Below, piece by piece: positions 13,884-14,468 of a stretch of 14,468 bases of DNA (the first letter of the stretch is position 1; every line of letters begins with the position of its first letter). The notes under the pieces are model-generated. The model was not told the origin of the DNA, made no database searches, and saw only the letters and a program-made list of their open reading frames with translations. The translations under genes were made by a program, and so were the position numbers. Source of the DNA: Chloroflexota bacterium (GTDB lineage: Bacteria > Chloroflexota > Anaerolineae > Promineifilales > Promineifilaceae); assembly GCA_008501785.1 (NCBI GenBank), contig QQUD01000700.1, positions 1 to 14,468 of the forward strand, in the 5' to 3' direction.

Positions 13884-14468
13884 ATGAGCAAACAACAAAT
13901 AAAACAACTCATTGAAAACAGGGTCAGCGAGGATGGCATGGTGGAAACTGGGGTGAAGGGGGTGCAACTTTTCCGGGTTACCGAGCCGCTTCGCTGCGCC
14001 CCTGCGGTGTACGAACCCACTGTGGTGGCCATCGTGAACGGGGCCAAGGAAGCTATATTGGATGGTAAAAGATATGTGTACGACAGCAGTCAATACTTGT
14101 GCTGCGCCATGTCGATGCCGGTGGAAGCGGGGACACCCACGGCTTCGCCGGACAATCCCCTCCTGGGAGTGTTTGTCTCCCTGGATACGAGAGTGATGAC
14201 CGAACTGGCAATTGAGATGGAAAGCGCCTCTGGTGCCATCCGAAAGCCCAAAAGCGGCCCGCTCCCGCAGGGGTTTGCACTCGCTCGCTGGGACGACGCA
14301 TTTGCTGAAGCGCTGTTGCGGCTGCTGCAATTGGGGGATAGTCCGGCGGATACGGCGGTGCTTGGGGACGGTCGGCTGCGGGAGGTGTACTATGCTATAT
14401 TGAAGGGGGATGCAGGGGATTCCGCAAGGCGCGCATTTGGCGTGGGCAATGAAATCGCCCGGGCAATT
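13884..14468 (+). CDS. AraC-family transcriptional regulator (YqhC-like), N-terminal part, cut by window end
   Basis: An open frame of 195 codons runs off the right edge. It begins MSKQQIKQLIENRVSEDG and contains the AraC_N-type sensor domain: VYEPTVVAIVNGAKEAILDG (a cupin-like strand pair), YVYDSSQYLCCAMSMPVEA and ASPDNPLLGVFVSLD, followed by helices with RWDDAFAEALLRLL. The final visible residues LKGDAGDSARRAFGVGNEIARAI match the linker just before the two C-terminal HTH motifs, which are outside the window. In enteric bacteria YqhC activates aldehyde reductase genes; here the divergent SDR gene is the obvious candidate target. There is no SD before ATG 13884. Confidence 0.85.
   Translation, partial: MSKQQIKQLIENRVSEDGMVETGVKGVQLFRVTEPLRCAPAVYEPTVVAIVNGAKEAILDGKRYVYDSSQYLCCAMSMPVEAGTPTASPDNPLLGVFVSLDTRVMTELAIEMESASGAIRKPKSGPLPQGFALARWDDAFAEALLRLLQLGDSPADTAVLGDGRLREVYYAILKGDAGDSARRAFGVGNEIARAI

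Noticed and set aside
13788..14330. A 180-codon open frame on the - strand
   Set aside because: It is antisense to the AraC-family gene, which has clear family motifs; the antisense protein has low-complexity His/Arg/Pro composition and no recognisable domain.

Overview
The window is bacterial chromosomal DNA of about 14.5 kb with compact, operon-like genes and no rRNA, tRNA, CRISPR array or complete insertion sequence that I can recognise. The mix of large hybrid histidine kinases with GAF and HAMP domains, a NarL-type regulator, a stand-alone ComEC-like hydrolase and a decamer AACGGCCGTT scattered through the host-like genes would suit a filamentous or environmental bacterium such as a Chloroflexi/Anaerolineae member. 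That taxonomic guess is inference from style only; no marker gene is present to prove it.

Left part (1-2434, + strand): the 3' end of a polar amino acid ABC transporter substrate-binding protein, a 268-bp non-coding gap filled by a large imperfect dyad element (624-755) and two further hairpins, the matching GlnQ-type ATPase, and an unrecognised multi-pass membrane protein. The permease of the transporter is not in the window.

Middle (2492-8051, + strand): a three-gene signalling operon. A membrane-bound hybrid kinase (sensor domain, HAMP, GAF, HisKA, ATPase, receiver, C-terminal tail) overlaps by 4 nt a soluble receiver-GAF-HisKA_3 kinase, which is followed 11 nt later by a NarL/LuxR-family response regulator. 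The HisKA_3 kinase is the natural donor for the NarL regulator; the first kinase probably feeds in upstream.

Accessory part (8181-12061, - strand, convergent with the signalling operon): a more AT-rich cassette reading RHH regulator, 909-aa N6-adenine DNA methyltransferase, ComEC-like metallo-beta-lactamase hydrolase, with gaps of 2 and 9 nt. A perfect 31-bp palindrome (12078-12108), made of three GTAWTAC sites at exact 11-bp steps, lies just upstream of the RHH gene and looks like its operator. I read this as a compact, self-regulated restriction-modification-like or defence cassette; this is the best candidate in the window for an undescribed system. It lacks the AACGGCCGTT decamer. To its right lies about 590 bp of gene-free DNA with short remnant ORFs and an attC-like inverted repeat.

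Right part (12698-14468): a short-chain dehydrogenase/reductase (- strand) diverging from the N-terminal part of a YqhC-like AraC-family regulator (+ strand, cut by the window edge). This is a classic layout of a regulator beside the reductase gene it may control.
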